Below the pieces are notes generated by a model. That model was not told where the DNA came from, did not search any database, and saw nothing but the letters and a program-made list of their open reading frames with translations. A stretch of DNA of 64,000 nucleotides from Moellerella sp963519845 (GTDB taxonomy: Bacteria > Pseudomonadota > Gammaproteobacteria > Enterobacterales > Enterobacteriaceae): the NCBI GenBank assembly GCA_963519845.1, contig CAUQNX010000007.1:99097-163096 (forward strand). The letters run 5' to 3'. Shown here in pieces: positions 34,735-44,308 of this stretch; the stretch's first letter is position 1; every line of letters begins with the position of its first letter. Made by a program: the position numbers and the translations under genes.

Positions 34735-35555
34735 TGTCTGTGATCACTGAGAAAAAACGTCTTAAAATTGCATTAGGTATTGAGTACGATGGTAGTCGCT
34801 ATTATGGTTGGCAACGACAGCTGGATGTAACCAGTGTACAAGGTTGTTTGGAAGCGGCGCTGACCAAGATAGCAAATGAGCCGATTAATGTTTTGTGTGC
34901 AGGGCGAACGGATACGGGCGTTCATGGTACGGGCCAAGTTGTCCACTTTGAAACCTCGGCAATCCGCAAAGATACCGCGTGGACTATGGGGGTCAATACC
35001 CATTTACCACCGGATATTGCTGTGCGCTGGTGTCATAATGTGCGTGAGGATTTTCATGCCCGTTTTAGTGCTCAGGCGCGCCGTTATCGTTATATCATTT
35101 TAAATCATCGCCATCGACACGCGATTTTATCTCATGGTATGACACATTTTTATGCGCCATTGGATGTGGATAGAATGCATCTTGCGGCGCAGGCGCTATT
35201 GGGTGAGCATGACTTTACCTCTTTCAGAGCGCTCCAATGTCAGTCAAAATCACCTTGGCGCAATGTTAAACACGTCAATGTTACTCGGCATGGTGAGTAT
35301 GTGGTGGTGGATATTAAAGCCAACGCTTTTCTTCATCATATGGTGAGAAATATTGTGGGAAGTTTACTCGAAATTGGTTGCGGTAATCAGAGCACCAATT
35401 GGATAGCCGAGTTATTAGTAATGAAAGATCGCGCTAAAGCAGCGGCCACGGCAAAAGCAGATGGGCTCTATTTAGTCTCAGTAGATTATCCGGCGGAATT
35501 TGGCATACCTCAGAATGTGATGGGTCCCTTATTTCTGGCAGATACATTGAATTAA
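34734..35555 (+). CDS. truA: TruA, tRNA pseudouridine(38-40) synthase
   Basis: Converts U38-U40 in tRNA anticodon stems to pseudouridine. 273 residues with catalytic D60 in CAGRTDTGVH, the RRYRYII motif, and HHMVRNIVG near the C-terminus. Coupled to usg by a one-base overlap, as in E. coli. Confidence 0.96.
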   Translation: MSVITEKKRLKIALGIEYDGSRYYGWQRQLDVTSVQGCLEAALTKIANEPINVLCAGRTDTGVHGTGQVVHFETSAIRKDTAWTMGVNTHLPPDIAVRWCHNVREDFHARFSAQARRYRYIILNHRHRHAILSHGMTHFYAPLDVDRMHLAAQALLGEHDFTSFRALQCQSKSPWRNVKHVNVTRHGEYVVVDIKANAFLHHMVRNIVGSLLEIGCGNQSTNWIAELLVMKDRAKAAATAKADGLYLVSVDYPAEFGIPQNVMGPLFLADTLN

Positions 35556-35604
35556 AACCTTTATCTTTTATTCAGCATGGACGCTGTTTATCATGGGGAA
35601 TTAT

Positions 35605-36297
35605 ATGGAGTTCGTTACCTTTATTATTGATTTTATTCTAAATATTGATGTCCATCTGGCTGAGCTAGTTGCTGAATATGGTATTTGGGTCTATGCAATT
35701 CTATTCTTGATTTTATTCTGCGAAACAGGTTTAGTTGTTACACCATTTTTACCAGGTGATTCATTACTCTTTGTCGCTGGGGCAATATCAGCCTTAGATA
35801 CCAATGATCTCAATGTACACTTAATGGTACTTTTGATGATTATTGCTGCTATTGTCGGTGATGCGGTAAACTATACGATCGGTCGAATATTTGGTGATAA
35901 ACTGTTTAAAAATCCGGACTCTAAGATTTTTCGACGCAGTTATTTAGATAAGACCCATGCGTTTTATGAAAAACATGGCGGAAAAGCGATAATTTTGGCG
36001 CGTTTTGTTCCTATAGTCAGAACTTTTGCTCCATTCGTTGCTGGAATGGGCAAAATGTCATATCGTCACTTTGCATTTTATAATGTAGCAGGAGCCCTGC
36101 TTTGGGTGCTCTCTTTTACTTATGCCGGTTATTTATTCGGTGATCTGCCTATTGTTCAGAAGAACTTGAAAATTTTGATTGTGGCGATTATTTTTATCTC
36201 AATTTTACCGGGTATCATTGAGATTGTTCGTCATAAACGCGCTGCGGCTAAAGCCAAGGCAAAGAGCGCAACAATACAAGAAATAGACAATCCTTAA
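35605..36297 (+). CDS. dedA: DedA, inner-membrane DedA-family protein
   Basis: About 230 residues, several membrane helices. DedA/VTT motifs: FCETGLVVTPFLPGDSLLFVAG near 40-60 and a second E/R-containing region FYEKHGGKAIILARFVPIVRTFAPFVAGMG. Members act in membrane lipid or polyisoprenyl phosphate translocation and help keep the proton motive force. ATG 35605 follows GGGGAA and gives the family N-terminus MEFVTFIIDFIL. Confidence 0.95.
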   Translation: MEFVTFIIDFILNIDVHLAELVAEYGIWVYAILFLILFCETGLVVTPFLPGDSLLFVAGAISALDTNDLNVHLMVLLMIIAAIVGDAVNYTIGRIFGDKLFKNPDSKIFRRSYLDKTHAFYEKHGGKAIILARFVPIVRTFAPFVAGMGKMSYRHFAFYNVAGALLWVLSFTYAGYLFGDLPIVQKNLKILIVAIIFISILPGIIEIVRHKRAAAKAKAKSATIQEIDNP

Positions 36298-36401
36298 ACA
36301 GGTTTGATCAGTTTTTTATCCACACTGAGATATCATTGTGGTTTAATGGCGTTAAATTATAAACTGATGAATATCAGTAAATCAGACGGAAAGGTCCATT
36401 A

Positions 36402-37388
36402 ATGAGCTGGATTGAGAAAATATTAAAGAAAAGCAACCTGACCCAATCGCACAAAGCTAATATACCGGAAGGTGTTTGGAAAAAATGTGATAGCTGCGGA
36501 CAGGTGCTCTATGGCGCTGAATTAGAGCGCAATAACGAAGTGTGTCCTAAATGCGATCACCATATGCGAATTCACGCACGTAAGCGTCTCGAATCCTTCT
36601 TGGATGCAGATAGCATGGTCGAATTGGGAAGTGAACTCGAACCTAAAGATTTACTGAAATTCCGTGATTCTAAGAAGTATAAAGATCGCCTCTCTGCTGC
36701 CCAAAAAGAGACCAATGAAAAAGATGCTATGGTGGTAATGAAAGGAACCCTAAAAGGGATGCCTATCGTTGCTGCTGCATTTGAATTTGCCTTTATGGGC
36801 GGTTCTATGGCCTCAGTTGTGGGAGCCCGTTTTGTGCGTGCCGTTGAGCAAGCATTGGAAGATAACTGTCCGCTGGTCTGTTTCTCCGCAAGTGGCGGCG
36901 CCCGTATGCAGGAAGCGCTAATGTCGCTGATGCAAATGGCAAAAACCAGTGCTGCGCTCGCTAAAATGCAAGAGCGTGGTCTGCCTTATATTTCGGTGAT
37001 GACTGACCCAACAATGGGCGGCGTTTCAGCCAGTCTGGCCATGTTGGGTGATCTCAACATCGCTGAACCTAAAGCCTTGATTGGTTTTGCGGGTCCTCGT
37101 GTTATCGAACAAACAGTACGTGAAAAATTGCCACAAGGTTTTCAGCGTAGTGAATTTTTAATCGAGAAGGGTGCGATTGACATCATTATCCGTCGTCCAG
37201 ATATGCGTAATAAACTAGCTGATATTTTAGCGATGTTAACCAATCAACCTAATCCTGAAGTACCGGAAACAGAGATCATTGACGAAGATATTGATTTAGC
37301 CGTTGAGATAGATACAGCTGAAAACAATATTGAGCTACAGGAGTTAGACAAACAGGATGATGTCAAACCAAAAAAAGATGATGCATAA
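36402..37388 (+). CDS. accD: AccD, acetyl-CoA carboxylase carboxyltransferase beta subunit
   Basis: Transfers the carboxyl group from biotin to acetyl-CoA with AccA. 328 residues. An N-terminal zinc ribbon (CDSCGQ, CPKC; about residues 27-49) precedes the crotonase-like domain with CFSASGGARMQEALMSLMQMAKTS and MGGVSASLAMLGD. The C-terminus carries a charged tail of about 40 residues, longer than in E. coli (304 residues). folC begins inside this tail. Confidence 0.96.
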   Translation: MSWIEKILKKSNLTQSHKANIPEGVWKKCDSCGQVLYGAELERNNEVCPKCDHHMRIHARKRLESFLDADSMVELGSELEPKDLLKFRDSKKYKDRLSAAQKETNEKDAMVVMKGTLKGMPIVAAAFEFAFMGGSMASVVGARFVRAVEQALEDNCPLVCFSASGGARMQEALMSLMQMAKTSAALAKMQERGLPYISVMTDPTMGGVSASLAMLGDLNIAEPKALIGFAGPRVIEQTVREKLPQGFQRSEFLIEKGAIDIIIRRPDMRNKLADILAMLTNQPNPEVPETEIIDEDIDLAVEIDTAENNIELQELDKQDDVKPKKDDA

Positions 37389-38661
37389 TCAAGATCTTAT
37401 TCCGCAAGCCACGTCTCCTTTGGAGGCTTGGCTTTCTTATTTAACGGAACTGCATAGCCAAGCCATCGATATGGGGCTTGAGCGTGTTGGATTAGTCGCA
37501 CGTAAAATGGCACTGACAACTCCTGCACCCAAAGTGATTACGGTGACGGGCACCAATGGCAAGGGAACGACTTGCCATACCTTGGAGTCCATTCTGATCG
37601 CGGCTGGGTTTAAAGTCGGTGTTTACAGTTCTCCTCATCTGGTTCGTTATACAGAGCGCGTTCGCATTCAAGGTAATGAGCCAACAGAATCAGCCTTTTG
37701 CGCTGCTTTTGCGGCCATAGAGTCCCAACGCGAAGATATTACACTCACCTATTTTGAATATGGCACTTTAGCGGCACTGAAATTATTCAAAGATGCTGAG
37801 TTGGATATTGTGATCCTCGAAGTGGGCTTAGGTGGGCGTCTTGATGCGACCAATATTGTTGATTCCAATGTAACGGCCATCACCAGTATCGCACTTGATC
37901 ATATGGATTGGCTCGGCGCTGATCGCGAACATATAGGCTATGAAAAAGCGGGGATTTTCCGTTCTGGCCGTGCCGCTGTTATTGGTGAGCCTGATATGCC
38001 TCAATCCATTCAGCAGGTGGCTGATGATTTAGGAACAAGATTATTCCGTCGCGATAAAGAGTGGCATTTTAATCAGCAGGGCAATAGCTGGTCATGGCAA
38101 ACCGCTGGGCGAGAGTATCTGAATTTACCTTTACCCAATGTGCCTTTAGCCAATGCGGCGACCGCCTTGAGTGTGCTCTACTGCTTAGCTGAAAATGATC
38201 AATCCTTAGCTCATCGATTAACTGAACAGGTTATTCATCAAGGTTTGCAAGCGGCTCAATTACCGGGGCGTTTTCAGCAAGTGAGTGATAAACCGCGAAT
38301 TATTCTTGATGTTGCCCATAATCCCCATGCAGCGGGTTATTTAGTGCAAAAATTGGCTGAATTACCCAAAAGCGCTAATGGTCGAATTCGTGCGGTTGTT
38401 GGTATGCTGGCGGATAAAGATATTGCCGGCACTTTGCAATGCTTAGCGACACAAGTGACCGATTGGTATTTGGCACCATTGACCGAGTTTAGAGGGGCAG
38501 ATGCCTCAGTGCTTGCTCAGCATATTGATTCGCCACAGGTTTTTGACTCAGTGGAGTCAGCGTGGCAGCAGGCAATCAATGATACATCTGAAGAGGATAT
38601 CCTTGTTGTTTGTGGATCGTTTCATACGGTAGCACATGTGATGATGTTATTAGATAAATAG
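37357..38661 (+). CDS. folC: FolC, dihydrofolate synthase / folylpolyglutamate synthase
   Basis: Adds glutamate to dihydropteroate and tetrahydrofolates. Mur-ligase-type P-loop VTGTNGKGTTCHTLESIL, then TYFEYGTLAALKLF, EVGLGGRLDATNIVD and C-terminal DVAHNPHAAGYL. The exact start is uncertain: ATGs at 37357, 37360, 37378 and 37381 are all in frame, none with a perfect ribosome binding site; each overlaps accD by 8-32 bases. Translation is probably coupled to accD. Confidence 0.93.
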   Translation: MMSNQKKMMHNQDLIPQATSPLEAWLSYLTELHSQAIDMGLERVGLVARKMALTTPAPKVITVTGTNGKGTTCHTLESILIAAGFKVGVYSSPHLVRYTERVRIQGNEPTESAFCAAFAAIESQREDITLTYFEYGTLAALKLFKDAELDIVILEVGLGGRLDATNIVDSNVTAITSIALDHMDWLGADREHIGYEKAGIFRSGRAAVIGEPDMPQSIQQVADDLGTRLFRRDKEWHFNQQGNSWSWQTAGREYLNLPLPNVPLANAATALSVLYCLAENDQSLAHRLTEQVIHQGLQAAQLPGRFQQVSDKPRIILDVAHNPHAAGYLVQKLAELPKSANGRIRAVVGMLADKDIAGTLQCLATQVTDWYLAPLTEFRGADASVLAQHIDSPQVFDSVESAWQQAINDTSEEDILVVCGSFHTVAHVMMLLDK

Positions 38662-38671
38662 GGGTATACGG

Positions 38672-39343
38672 GTGGCTAGTAAATTTCAAAATCGTTTAGT
38701 TGGCGCTATTGTTTTGGTAGCAGCGGGAGTGATTGTACTTCCTGCTTTACTCGACGGCGATAAGAAATACAACGAGGACCAATTCGCATCAATCCCTATT
38801 ATTCCACAACCAGGTGATGAGCAGGATATTGAAGCTCTGGCACCTATTATTCAGACTGCGACTCCTTCAATCCCTTCGGAAGGGGCTTCTGAGGCCATGA
38901 TCTCTGAGGCTATTACTGAGCAGGCAAAAAGTGATGCGGAAAATCAACCGGCAAAACCCGCTGAGACCAGCCCTGCATTAACGCCTCAAGTTAAGCCCAA
39001 GCCAGAACCTAAACCAGAGCCGAAGCCAGAACCTAAGCCGGTAACTAAACCTGAGCCTAAACCAGTTCAGGAGACCGCTAAACCTGAGGTTACTGCGCCT
39101 CAAGGGAAAGCTTATATCGTTCAGCTTGGCGCATTGAAAAATGCCTTAAAAGTGGAAGAGATTGTTGTAAAATTGCGACTTTCAGGCTATCAGGTATATA
39201 CCGTACCTTCGTCGCCAGCGAATGGCCAGTTAACGCGTATTTTTGTTGGACCTGATGCGTCACGGCAGAAATTAGAAAATGCTTTGGTTGAATTAAAATC
39301 TATATCAGGATTAGAGGGGCAAATTAGGCCTTATAAACCCTAA
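38672..39343 (+). CDS. dedD: DedD, SPOR-domain cell division protein
   Basis: 223 residues, single N-terminal membrane helix (LVGAIVLVAAGVIVLPALL), a periplasmic linker rich in Lys-Pro-Glu-Pro repeats (about 105-140), and a C-terminal SPOR domain (AYIVQLGALKNALKVEEIVVKLR to the end) that binds denuded septal glycan. The start is GTG, 10 bases after folC. Followed by a hairpin terminator at 39394. Confidence 0.93.
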   Translation: MASKFQNRLVGAIVLVAAGVIVLPALLDGDKKYNEDQFASIPIIPQPGDEQDIEALAPIIQTATPSIPSEGASEAMISEAITEQAKSDAENQPAKPAETSPALTPQVKPKPEPKPEPKPEPKPVTKPEPKPVQETAKPEVTAPQGKAYIVQLGALKNALKVEEIVVKLRLSGYQVYTVPSSPANGQLTRIFVGPDASRQKLENALVELKSISGLEGQIRPYKP

Positions 39344-39393
39344 ACTAAAAAAATAGAAAAATCACAGTGTTCTGATGGATATACTAACTAATT

Positions 39394-39432
39394 GCGGCGA
39401 CTATGAATTTTATTTTCGTCGCTATTTTTTTT
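39394..39432 (+). terminator. Terminator after dedD
   Basis: GCGAC / GTCGC stem (five to six bp with a G-T pair) over an AT-rich loop, followed by TATTTTTTTT. It separates dedD from the PurR-controlled cvpA-purF unit. Confidence 0.65.
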
Positions 39433-39452
39433 AATTAGTTAAAAATTTGGTT

Positions 39453-39468
39453 ACGCAAACGTTTTCGT
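39453..39468 (+). promoter_or_regulatory. PurR operator before cvpA-purF
   Basis: ACGCAAACGTTTTCGT matches the PurR consensus ACGCAAACGTTTTCNT at all specified positions, and is 55 bases upstream of the cvpA ATG. This is the expected operator for purine repression of purF. Confidence 0.93.
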
Positions 39469-39522
39469 TTTCTGTTAAAATGCATCCAAGCCTTGCTGGG
39501 TGTTCTAATTGTGGAATAAAAA

Positions 39523-40026
39523 ATGAGTTGGATAGACTACGTCATTATCGCCATTATTGGCTTCTCAGCATTGGTGAGCCTGATCCGGGGTTTCGTTCGT
39601 GAGGCATTATCGCTAATTTCTTGGGGTTGTGCTTTTTTTGTTGCTAGCCAGTTTTATCCTTACTTAGCGGAATATTTTACCCGCTTTGATGATATCTTGG
39701 TTAGAAATGGAATTGCGATTGCCGCACTCTTTATTGCGACGCTGATCGTTGGAGCCGTTGTTAACTATGTAATTAGTTCATTGGTCGAACGAACCGGGCT
39801 TTCAGGTACAGATCGTGTTCTGGGGATCTGTTTTGGCGCGTTACGTGGTGTATTGATAGTATCTGCATTACTGTTTTTTCTCGATACTTTCACCCCATTA
39901 CCTCAAAGTGAGGAGTGGCAGCGTTCTGAGCTTATCCCGCAGTTCAGTCATATAATCAGGTGGTTTTTTGACTATCTGCAAAATGCGTCAAGTTTCCTGC
40001 CGGAGAATCTCTCTCCGCCTGGCTGA
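39523..40026 (+). CDS. cvpA: CvpA, colicin V production membrane protein
   Basis: 167 residues with four membrane helices (MSWIDYVIIAIIGFSALVSLIRGFVREALSLISW is the family start). Affects colicin V export and envelope stress resistance; the mechanism is not established. It is 14 bases before purF and shares the PurR-controlled promoter. Confidence 0.94.
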   Translation: MSWIDYVIIAIIGFSALVSLIRGFVREALSLISWGCAFFVASQFYPYLAEYFTRFDDILVRNGIAIAALFIATLIVGAVVNYVISSLVERTGLSGTDRVLGICFGALRGVLIVSALLFFLDTFTPLPQSEEWQRSELIPQFSHIIRWFFDYLQNASSFLPENLSPPG

Positions 40027-40040
40027 TGAGGAAAGACTAA

Positions 40041-41558
40041 ATGTGCGGTATTGTCGGTATCGCCGGTGTTTCACCGGTAAACCAATCAATTTATGATGCG
40101 TTAACGGTGCTCCAGCATCGTGGACAAGATGCAGCAGGTATTGCGACCATTGATGGGAACAATAATATTCGCCTGCGTAAAGCGAACGGTTTAGTAAAAG
40201 ATGTATTTGAAACTCGGCATATGCTGCGACTGCAAGGCTCCATGGGAATAGGCCATGTGCGTTACCCAACTGCGGGTAGCTCGAGTGCGTCGGAAGCACA
40301 ACCTTTCTTTGTTAACTCACCTTTTGGTATCACACTGGCCCATAATGGTAATCTGACCAATGCACACGAACTCGCCAAACGTTTATTTGAAACGGCGCGC
40401 CGTCATGTAAATACCTCGTCAGACTCAGAAATCTTATTAAATGTTCTGGCTTTTGAACTTGATCGCTTCGATCATTTTCCTTTAGAGCCGGACAATGTGT
40501 TTAGTGCCATTGCCGCTATGCAGAAAGAGTTACGTGGCGCTTATGCCTGTGTAGCCCTGATCATTGGTCATGGCATGTTAGCTTTTCGTGACCCTCATGG
40601 TATCCGTCCTCTGGTTCTAGGTCGTCGGAAACTCGAGTGTGGTCGCGAAGAGTATATGGTCGCTTCTGAAAGTGTCGCTTTAGATACCTTAGGTTTTGAA
40701 TTTTTGCGTGATGTAGCGCCGGGAGAGGCAGTTTATGTCACCGAAAAAGGCCAACTCTATACGCGCCAATGTGCTGAAAATCCACAATTAACTCCTTGTC
40801 TATTTGAGTATGTCTATTTTGCGCGCCCAGACTCCTTTATCGATAAAATCTCAGTGTATAACGCCAGATTGCGTATGGGTCAAAAGCTGGGAGCAAAAAT
40901 AGCGCGTGAGTGGGAAGATCTGCAAATTGATGTGGTCATTCCTATTCCTGAAACCTCTTGTGATATCGCATTAGAGATTGCTCATATATTGGATAAGCCT
41001 TATCGCCAAGGCTTTGTTAAAAACCGCTATGTGGGACGTACTTTTATTATGCCGGGTCAACAAGAACGTCGTAAATCAGTACGGCGCAAGCTGAATGCCA
41101 ATCGTGCTGAGTTTCGTGATAAGAATGTCCTGCTAATCGATGATTCGATTGTGCGTGGTACCACATCGGAACAAATTGTTGAACTGGCACGTGAAGCGGG
41201 TGCTAAAAAGGTCTATTTTGCCTCTGCTGCTCCTGAAGTGCGTTTCCCTAATGTTTATGGTATTGATATGCCGAATGCCAATGAGTTGATTGCTCATGGG
41301 CGAGAGGTCGATGAGATCCGCCAGTTAATTGGTGCTGATGGGCTCATTTTCCAAGAACTCGACGATCTGATTGATGCGGTACGTGAAGAAAATTCCGAGA
41401 TCTCCGTGTTTGAGTGTTCTGTGTTTGATGGTATCTATGTAACTAAAGATATTGATCAAAAGTATCTCGACTATATTGAGAATCTACGCAGAGATGACGA
41501 AACCAAACTAAAAGATCAATACGAAAGTGAGCATATTGAAATCTACAATGAAGGCTAA
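40041..41558 (+). CDS. purF: PurF, amidophosphoribosyltransferase
   Basis: First committed step of purine synthesis: PRPP plus glutamine to phosphoribosylamine. 505 residues, no propeptide: N-terminal nucleophile Cys2 in MCGIVGIAG, as in proteobacterial PurF. Class II glutaminase motifs IGHVRYPTAG and SSDSEILLN are present; the PRTase PRPP loop is LLIDDSIVRGTTS near 370. A terminator follows at 41631. Confidence 0.97.
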   Translation: MCGIVGIAGVSPVNQSIYDALTVLQHRGQDAAGIATIDGNNNIRLRKANGLVKDVFETRHMLRLQGSMGIGHVRYPTAGSSSASEAQPFFVNSPFGITLAHNGNLTNAHELAKRLFETARRHVNTSSDSEILLNVLAFELDRFDHFPLEPDNVFSAIAAMQKELRGAYACVALIIGHGMLAFRDPHGIRPLVLGRRKLECGREEYMVASESVALDTLGFEFLRDVAPGEAVYVTEKGQLYTRQCAENPQLTPCLFEYVYFARPDSFIDKISVYNARLRMGQKLGAKIAREWEDLQIDVVIPIPETSCDIALEIAHILDKPYRQGFVKNRYVGRTFIMPGQQERRKSVRRKLNANRAEFRDKNVLLIDDSIVRGTTSEQIVELAREAGAKKVYFASAAPEVRFPNVYGIDMPNANELIAHGREVDEIRQLIGADGLIFQELDDLIDAVREENSEISVFECSVFDGIYVTKDIDQKYLDYIENLRRDDETKLKDQYESEHIEIYNEG

Positions 41559-41630
41559 TATTTTGTCTCTGTTGTGAGCAAAATAGCGCGTAAAATGAGT
41601 CGCTTTCAATAAAATCGATTGTTCTTATCA

Positions 41631-41660
41631 TAATGCCAGCAAATTACGCTGGCATTATTG
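41631..41660 (+). terminator. Hairpin after purF
   Basis: 10-bp perfect stem TAATGCCAGC / GCTGGCATTA with a seven-base loop; the following T-run is short (TTGTAT). Confidence 0.65.
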
Positions 41661-41795
41661 TATAAATCGCTCTAATCCGGCTAATCAATAAAATAGAATG
41701 GCAATAAAATTTGCTGATAGGTATGATCATTCAATATGGCTTCTCGATAATGAAGAAGCTGGCTATTGCGCTATCTATGCTTGATAAGGGTTAAT

Positions 41796-42368
41796 ATGAA
41801 GAAGTTAATCATCGGTCTGACCGGTGCCAGTGGGGCAATTTACGGTGTGCGCTTATTGGAAGTGCTAAAACCGCTAGCAGATGTAGAAACTCATTTAGTA
41901 ATCAGCGCTGCGGCACGCCAGACATTAGCTTTAGAAACCGCTTATACGTTGAAAGATGTGCAAGCGCTGGCCGATCACACCTATGATAATCGCGATATCG
42001 CTGCGGCGATTTCATCCGGCTCTTTTCGTGTCGCTGGCATGGTAATTATGCCTTGTACTATGAAAACCTTATCAGGGATCGTCAATAGCTATACGGATAC
42101 CCTAGTAACCCGAGCAGCAGATGTCGTTCTTAAAGAAGGTAAAAAGCTGGTGTTAGGCGTAAGAGAGACGCCATTACATATTGGCCATCTACGTTTAATG
42201 GTGCAAGCAGCGGAACTGGGCGCGGTGATCATGCCACCTATGCCTGCATTTTACCATCAGCCGCAATCAATAGATGATATTGTGAATCAAACGATTAATC
42301 GGTTGTTAGATCAGTTTGATATCGATCTTGAGCAGGATCTCTTTGCCCGTTGGCAAGGGGCTAAATAA
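41796..42368 (+). CDS. ubiX: UbiX, flavin prenyltransferase
   Basis: Makes prenylated FMN from FMN and dimethylallyl phosphate for the UbiD decarboxylase in ubiquinone synthesis. 190 residues. FMN-binding motif LTGASGAIYGVRLLE at the N-terminus, then MPCTMKTLSGI and VLGVRETPLHIGHLRLM. I chose ATG 41796 (TAAGGG upstream; family N-terminus MKKLIIGLTGA); the frame extends upstream without a good start. Confidence 0.95.
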   Translation: MKKLIIGLTGASGAIYGVRLLEVLKPLADVETHLVISAAARQTLALETAYTLKDVQALADHTYDNRDIAAAISSGSFRVAGMVIMPCTMKTLSGIVNSYTDTLVTRAADVVLKEGKKLVLGVRETPLHIGHLRLMVQAAELGAVIMPPMPAFYHQPQSIDDIVNQTINRLLDQFDIDLEQDLFARWQGAK

Positions 42369-42371
42369 CCA

Positions 42372-43292
42372 TTATAGCAGGGGGCTCTTCTCTTGATGAA
42401 TAATGATATCCTCTAATGCATCAGTGAGCTGATTAAATTGGAAGATAAAACCAGCTTGTTGTAAACGATATGGAATAGCTTGCTGCCCAGTTAACACCAG
42501 AACTGCCGCTTCTCCCATCATCGCTTTGATCGCGAATGCAGGGGCGCGCATAAAAGTCGGCCTATGTATGACTTTGCCTAGTTGAGCGGCAAATTGCGCA
42601 TTCTGAACTGGGTTGGGGGCAGTGAGATTGAAAGGGCCTGACAATGTCGGTGTATCAAGTAAAAAACAGATAGCTCGCACCATATCATTGATATGTATCC
42701 AAGGCATAAATTGTTTGCCGTGACTAATTGGTCCACCTAATCCGAGATTAAACATCGGCAGCATTTTGGGTAGGGCGCCCCCCTTTTTGGATAAGACAAT
42801 CCCTGTTCTTAGTAGGCAAACACGAGTATTTTCACTTTCAGCCTCTAAGGCCAGAAATTCCCACTGTTGGCATAATTGATGTGTGAACTCTTGTTTGGCT
42901 TGCGTTGTTTCAGTCACCAAGTTTTGTTCTTGATTACCATAATAACCGACTGCTGAACCTGAAATAAATACGCTAGGAGGTGATTGACTGGCTTGGATTA
43001 ATTGAGTGAGTTTTTCTGTTATTTTCCACCGGCTTTCACATAAACGATTTTTCTGTTTTGGCGTCCAACGTTTATCTGCGATTGGTTCTCCAGCTAAATT
43101 AATCACAGCATCAAACTCATCAAGTGTTTTCACATCTTGGAGCGTAGATAAACAGCTGACAGCTTTACAGAAGCGACTGTAGACTTTTTGAGGAGAGCGG
43201 CTCAGCACCGTGATTTGATGCGATTGAGAAACCAAATGTTGGATTAAAAGAGTACCTATTAACCCTGTACCACCCGTAATGAGAATACGCAT
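42372..43292 (-). CDS. yfcH: YfcH, TIGR01777-type NAD-dependent epimerase
   Basis: 306 residues. Rossmann motif ITGGTGLIGTLLIQHL at residues 5-20, NLAGEPIADKRWTPKQK near 65-82, SGSAVGYYGNQ with the catalytic tyrosine, and the C-terminal LTGQQAIPYRLQQAGFIFQF region (DUF1731) typical of YfcH. Substrate unknown. Converges on ubiX with three bases between. Confidence 0.93.
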   Translation of the reverse strand: MRILITGGTGLIGTLLIQHLVSQSHQITVLSRSPQKVYSRFCKAVSCLSTLQDVKTLDEFDAVINLAGEPIADKRWTPKQKNRLCESRWKITEKLTQLIQASQSPPSVFISGSAVGYYGNQEQNLVTETTQAKQEFTHQLCQQWEFLALEAESENTRVCLLRTGIVLSKKGGALPKMLPMFNLGLGGPISHGKQFMPWIHINDMVRAICFLLDTPTLSGPFNLTAPNPVQNAQFAAQLGKVIHRPTFMRAPAFAIKAMMGEAAVLVLTGQQAIPYRLQQAGFIFQFNQLTDALEDIIIHQEKSPLL

Positions 43293-43424
43293 AACGGCTC
43301 CTCTAAAATATCTGTTTTAGTATATGATAACTATAGCATCGGAATAAAAGAGTGAAAGAGATATTTATTAAATAGGAATAAGTTTAAGATATTTGCTTAT
43401 TATAATTAATAATCATAGTTATAA

Positions 43425-43475
43425 AAATAATAATATTTTTAGCCACATTTTAAAATATTTTAATATGTGGCTAAA
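43425..43475 (-). terminator. Terminator after yfcG
   Basis: On the minus strand, TTTAGCCACAT pairs with ATGTGGCTAAA (11 bp), and the 3' side is followed by AAATATTATTATTTTT. It lies 11 bases beyond the yfcG stop. Confidence 0.75.
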
Positions 43476-43485
43476 GTAGAAATCA

Positions 43486-44100
43486 CTAATCGAAAGTGCG
43501 CATAACCGCAGGACGCCGTCCTATTTCCTCTAACCAACGTTTAACCGCAGGATAATCCGCTAAATTAATTTTTTGGTGCTCATAACTTCTTGCCCAAGGG
43601 TATGCAGCGATATCGGCAATACTATATTCATTACTAGCTAAATAGGTATTTTTTTCTAATGCTTTATTTAAGACGTTATAGAGACGTATGGTTTCATCTT
43701 GATAACGTTTAATCGCATAAGGTACTTTTTCCGACGCGTAGTGATTAAAATGATGATTTTGCCCTAACATAGGCCCAAATCCACCGACTTGCCAAAATAG
43801 CCACTGAAGTTGAGAAATACGAACTCTCTGATCTTGGCTGATTAATTGAGCTGATTTTTCAGCGAGATAGAGTAAAATTTCACCCGACTCAAAAATAGAG
43901 ATGGGCTTTCCACCATCGGCGGGCGTATTATCGACAATCGCTGGGATTTTATTATTTGGCGAAATAGCAAGGAACTCAGGCTTAAACTGATCACCCTTGC
44001 TAATATCAATAGGATGAATGCGATATAAAAGACCTGTTTCTTCAAGGAATAATTTGATTTTGTATCCGTTTGGTGTAGCCGCGTAATAAAGATCAATCAT
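43486..44100 (-). CDS. yfcG: YfcG, glutathione S-transferase family disulfide-bond reductase
   Basis: 204 residues, thioredoxin-like N-terminal domain starting MIDLYYAATPNGYKIKLFLEE, then ISPNNKIPAIVD and the all-helical GST C-domain with QWLFWQVGGFGPMLGQNHHF. Matches the YfcG pattern closely; YfcG uses glutathione to reduce disulfides. The E. coli protein is 215 residues, so the C-terminus is slightly short here. Divergent from yfcD. Confidence 0.92.
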   Translation of the reverse strand: MIDLYYAATPNGYKIKLFLEETGLLYRIHPIDISKGDQFKPEFLAISPNNKIPAIVDNTPADGGKPISIFESGEILLYLAEKSAQLISQDQRVRISQLQWLFWQVGGFGPMLGQNHHFNHYASEKVPYAIKRYQDETIRLYNVLNKALEKNTYLASNEYSIADIAAYPWARSYEHQKINLADYPAVKRWLEEIGRRPAVMRTFD

Positions 44101-44308
44101 AGAAACCTCTTTAGTGAATAATGCTATTATTAAATATTAGATTATCATTTGTTCGTAATATAAAGAAGTCGCATTAAATGTGCGTTTAAGATCTTGCAAG
44201 GGACAGAGGAAAAGCATACTTTGTAGCGAATTGTTTACTGCGCGGATCGAGTAAGCATCGATAATGTTGAAAGTCGACTTAGCAGATTGACATTAAAAGG
44301 TTTTGAGG

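Noticed and set aside
39000..39070. Short tandem repeat coding for Lys-Pro-Glu-Pro in dedD
   Set aside because: A proline-rich linker before the SPOR domain is normal for DedD; noted in the gene entry only.
39453..39468. Regulatory novelty at the purF promoter
   Set aside because: It is the expected PurR box and needs no further explanation.
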